DNA of 64,000 nt from Mycobacterium sp. IS-1264 (GTDB lineage Bacteria; Actinomycetota; Actinomycetes; Mycobacteriales; Mycobacteriaceae), in the NCBI RefSeq assembly GCF_001954195.1, contig NZ_MBES01000007.1, forward strand, positions 1 to 64,000. The letters are read 5' to 3'. How positions within the stretch are numbered: position 1 is the stretch's first letter; every line of letters starts with the position of its first letter. The notes under the pieces were generated by a model. The model was given only the letters and a program-made list of their open reading frames with translations. It was not told the origin of the DNA and did no database searches. Below are positions 63,024-64,000 of the stretch, piece after piece. A program made the position numbers and the translations under genes.

Positions 63024-64000
63024 TCAGCCGCACCGCGCTGCCTGCGCGGCGGCATCGGCCGCCGCCGCGCGCATCCCCGCGGCGTCCAGCTCATGCGACA
63101 CAGCTCGCAGCGCCGCGCCATCGCGTGTCGCCAGCGCCCGCGCATGGGCCAGCGCGATTCGGCCTACGGCGCAGTCGATCTCGCCGGTGAGCCGGGCCAG
63201 CGGGTCCGCGGCCCGCGCGTCGCCTAGCCGGACGGCCTCGTACCATGCGTGCAGCGCCACCGCCGACTGACCGCCGCGTTCGGCCATCCGAGCGGCGTCG
63301 CGGGCGGCGGCGACCGCGCCGTGGGAATCGCGCACCGACGCCAGCCGCCACGCACGCGCCACACCGAGTTCCGGCGTGAACAACGCCGACTTGGTTCCAT
63401 GCCGGGATTCGGCTCTGCTCAATGCCTTTGCCGCGGCGGCGGTGTCTCCCTGTTGCGCCAGAGCGGTGGCCAACAGTGTCAGCGACAGCGGTCCCCACGA
63501 GTAGCCGGTGCGTTCCAGGGTGGCGGCCGCGGGAGCGAGAAGCGCTGCGGCCCGGGCGAATTCGCCGCCGGCGATCAGGACATGCGCCAGCAGCACCTCG
63601 CCGATGGCGCGGCCGGGCTGCTGCAGCTCGGCGAAGTCGGTGAACTGTTGCGCGAGCTTTCGCGCCGCGTCGAGTTGACCCGCCATCAGCAGCGCGCTGG
63701 TTTGGCCCAGCCCGATCGTGAAGCGCAGCAGCCCGGGATGCTCGGCGGCCAGGGCGCGCTGGGCCAGCGGCTCCACGTCGTCGAAGCGGCCCTGGCGCGC
63801 CGCGCACAGCGCGGCGGCGCTGGCCGCCCAGGCCACCGCTTGGTCATCGGCCGACGGCGAGGCCAGCACTTCGCCCGCCACTTTGACGGCGTGCCCGACG
63901 TTGCCCGCGTTCATCGCGAACGTCGCGCTCAGCGCGTCCAGTGTGGTGCGCGGGCCCGCGTCGGTTACCCGATTGCGGGTGGTCCGCAGGAACGCGGTGG
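63024..64000 (-). CDS. TPR-like helical protein, C-terminal part of a LuxR/MalT-type regulator-like protein (runs off the window)
   Basis: At least 325 residues, open to the right edge of the window. The sequence is an Ala-rich helical-repeat array (AVAWAASAAALCAARQGRFDDVEPLAQRALAAEHPG; ERTGYSWGPLSLTLLATALAQQGDTAAAAKALSRAESRHGTKSALFTPELGVARAWRLASVRD) of the kind seen in mycobacterial LuxR-family ATP-dependent regulators. Those end in a LuxR helix-turn-helix, but this one stops at AAADAAAQAARCG without it. It may be the naturally shorter family (Rv1204c lies here in M. tuberculosis) or a truncated gene. It converges with dapE, 12 bp apart. Confidence 0.7.
   Translation of the reverse strand, partial: TAFLRTTRNRVTDAGPRTTLDALSATFAMNAGNVGHAVKVAGEVLASPSADDQAVAWAASAAALCAARQGRFDDVEPLAQRALAAEHPGLLRFTIGLGQTSALLMAGQLDAARKLAQQFTDFAELQQPGRAIGEVLLAHVLIAGGEFARAAALLAPAAATLERTGYSWGPLSLTLLATALAQQGDTAAAAKALSRAESRHGTKSALFTPELGVARAWRLASVRDSHGAVAAARDAARMAERGGQSAVALHAWYEAVRLGDARAADPLARLTGEIDCAVGRIALAHARALATRDGAALRAVSHELDAAGMRAAAADAAAQAARCG

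Overview
The window is high-GC DNA from a slow-growing Mycobacterium. The evidence is dense alternating-strand genes, frequent GTG starts, 1-4 bp start/stop overlaps, mycobacteria-specific genes (mshB, fbiC, pimE, lpqW, mmpL, the TB8.4 family), and gene order that follows the M. tuberculosis H37Rv stretch from about Rv1138c to Rv1204c (assigned from memory of that genome). The species cannot be named. All PE/PPE, ESX-type and pks3-papA3-mmpL10-fadD21 genes that interrupt this stretch in M. tuberculosis are missing, and other genes sit there instead. The first ~127 bases are a C-tract that looks like a failed contig end.

0.1-13 kb: partial FAD oxidoreductase, ICMT-type methyltransferase, gamma-carbonic anhydrase, CPBP protein with a leader peptide, enoyl-CoA hydratase, mcr racemase, SDR, an intact mmpL13, methyltransferase, sirtuin/GntR divergent pair, F420-binding PPOX protein, glyoxalase, HhH-GPD repair protein. 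12.6-17.6 kb: two Ala/Pro-rich secreted proteins, pimE, phhB, a deazaflavin-dependent nitroreductase, a small exported protein, mutT2. 18-24.8 kb: narGHJI respiratory nitrate reductase. 24.9-36.7 kb: typA, lpqW, TetR, mshB, Rv1171-like protein, fbiC, a mycothiol-transferase-like protein, TB8.4, fdxC, dapC.

36.8-44.5 kb is an accessory block: a KimA-like potassium transporter fused to an OB-fold, a coupled esterase, a YeiH-type exporter with a tiny membrane protein in front, and cysD-cysNC. 44.6-48.9 kb: proline catabolism (pruC-like regulator divergent from pruA-pruB). 48.9-53.8 kb: a coupled five-gene operon resembling the steroid side-chain ChsH2-ChsH1-Ltp2 set, with ChsH2 split into two genes and a TetR gene last, divergent from an aldehyde dehydrogenase across a perfect palindrome. 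53.8-56.2 kb: sigI with a carboxymuconolactone decarboxylase-glyoxalase pair on one side and a deazaflavin-type protein on the other; all three transcription units carry promoter-like sites of the form GTCAC...-N16-CGTC. 56.2-64 kb: two alpha/beta hydrolases, fadD36, an MHS-type transporter, divergent dapD/dapE, and a LuxR-family-like protein that runs off the end.

Themes: meso-DAP synthesis (dapC, dapD, dapE), PIM/LAM assembly (pimE, lpqW), F420 (fbiC, PPOX protein, two deazaflavin nitroreductases), mycothiol (mshB), and lipid/steroid-like catabolism. Many genes have a TANNNT hexamer 6-7 nt before the start codon, pointing to leaderless transcripts. I saw no tRNA, rRNA, CRISPR array, insertion sequence or prophage.
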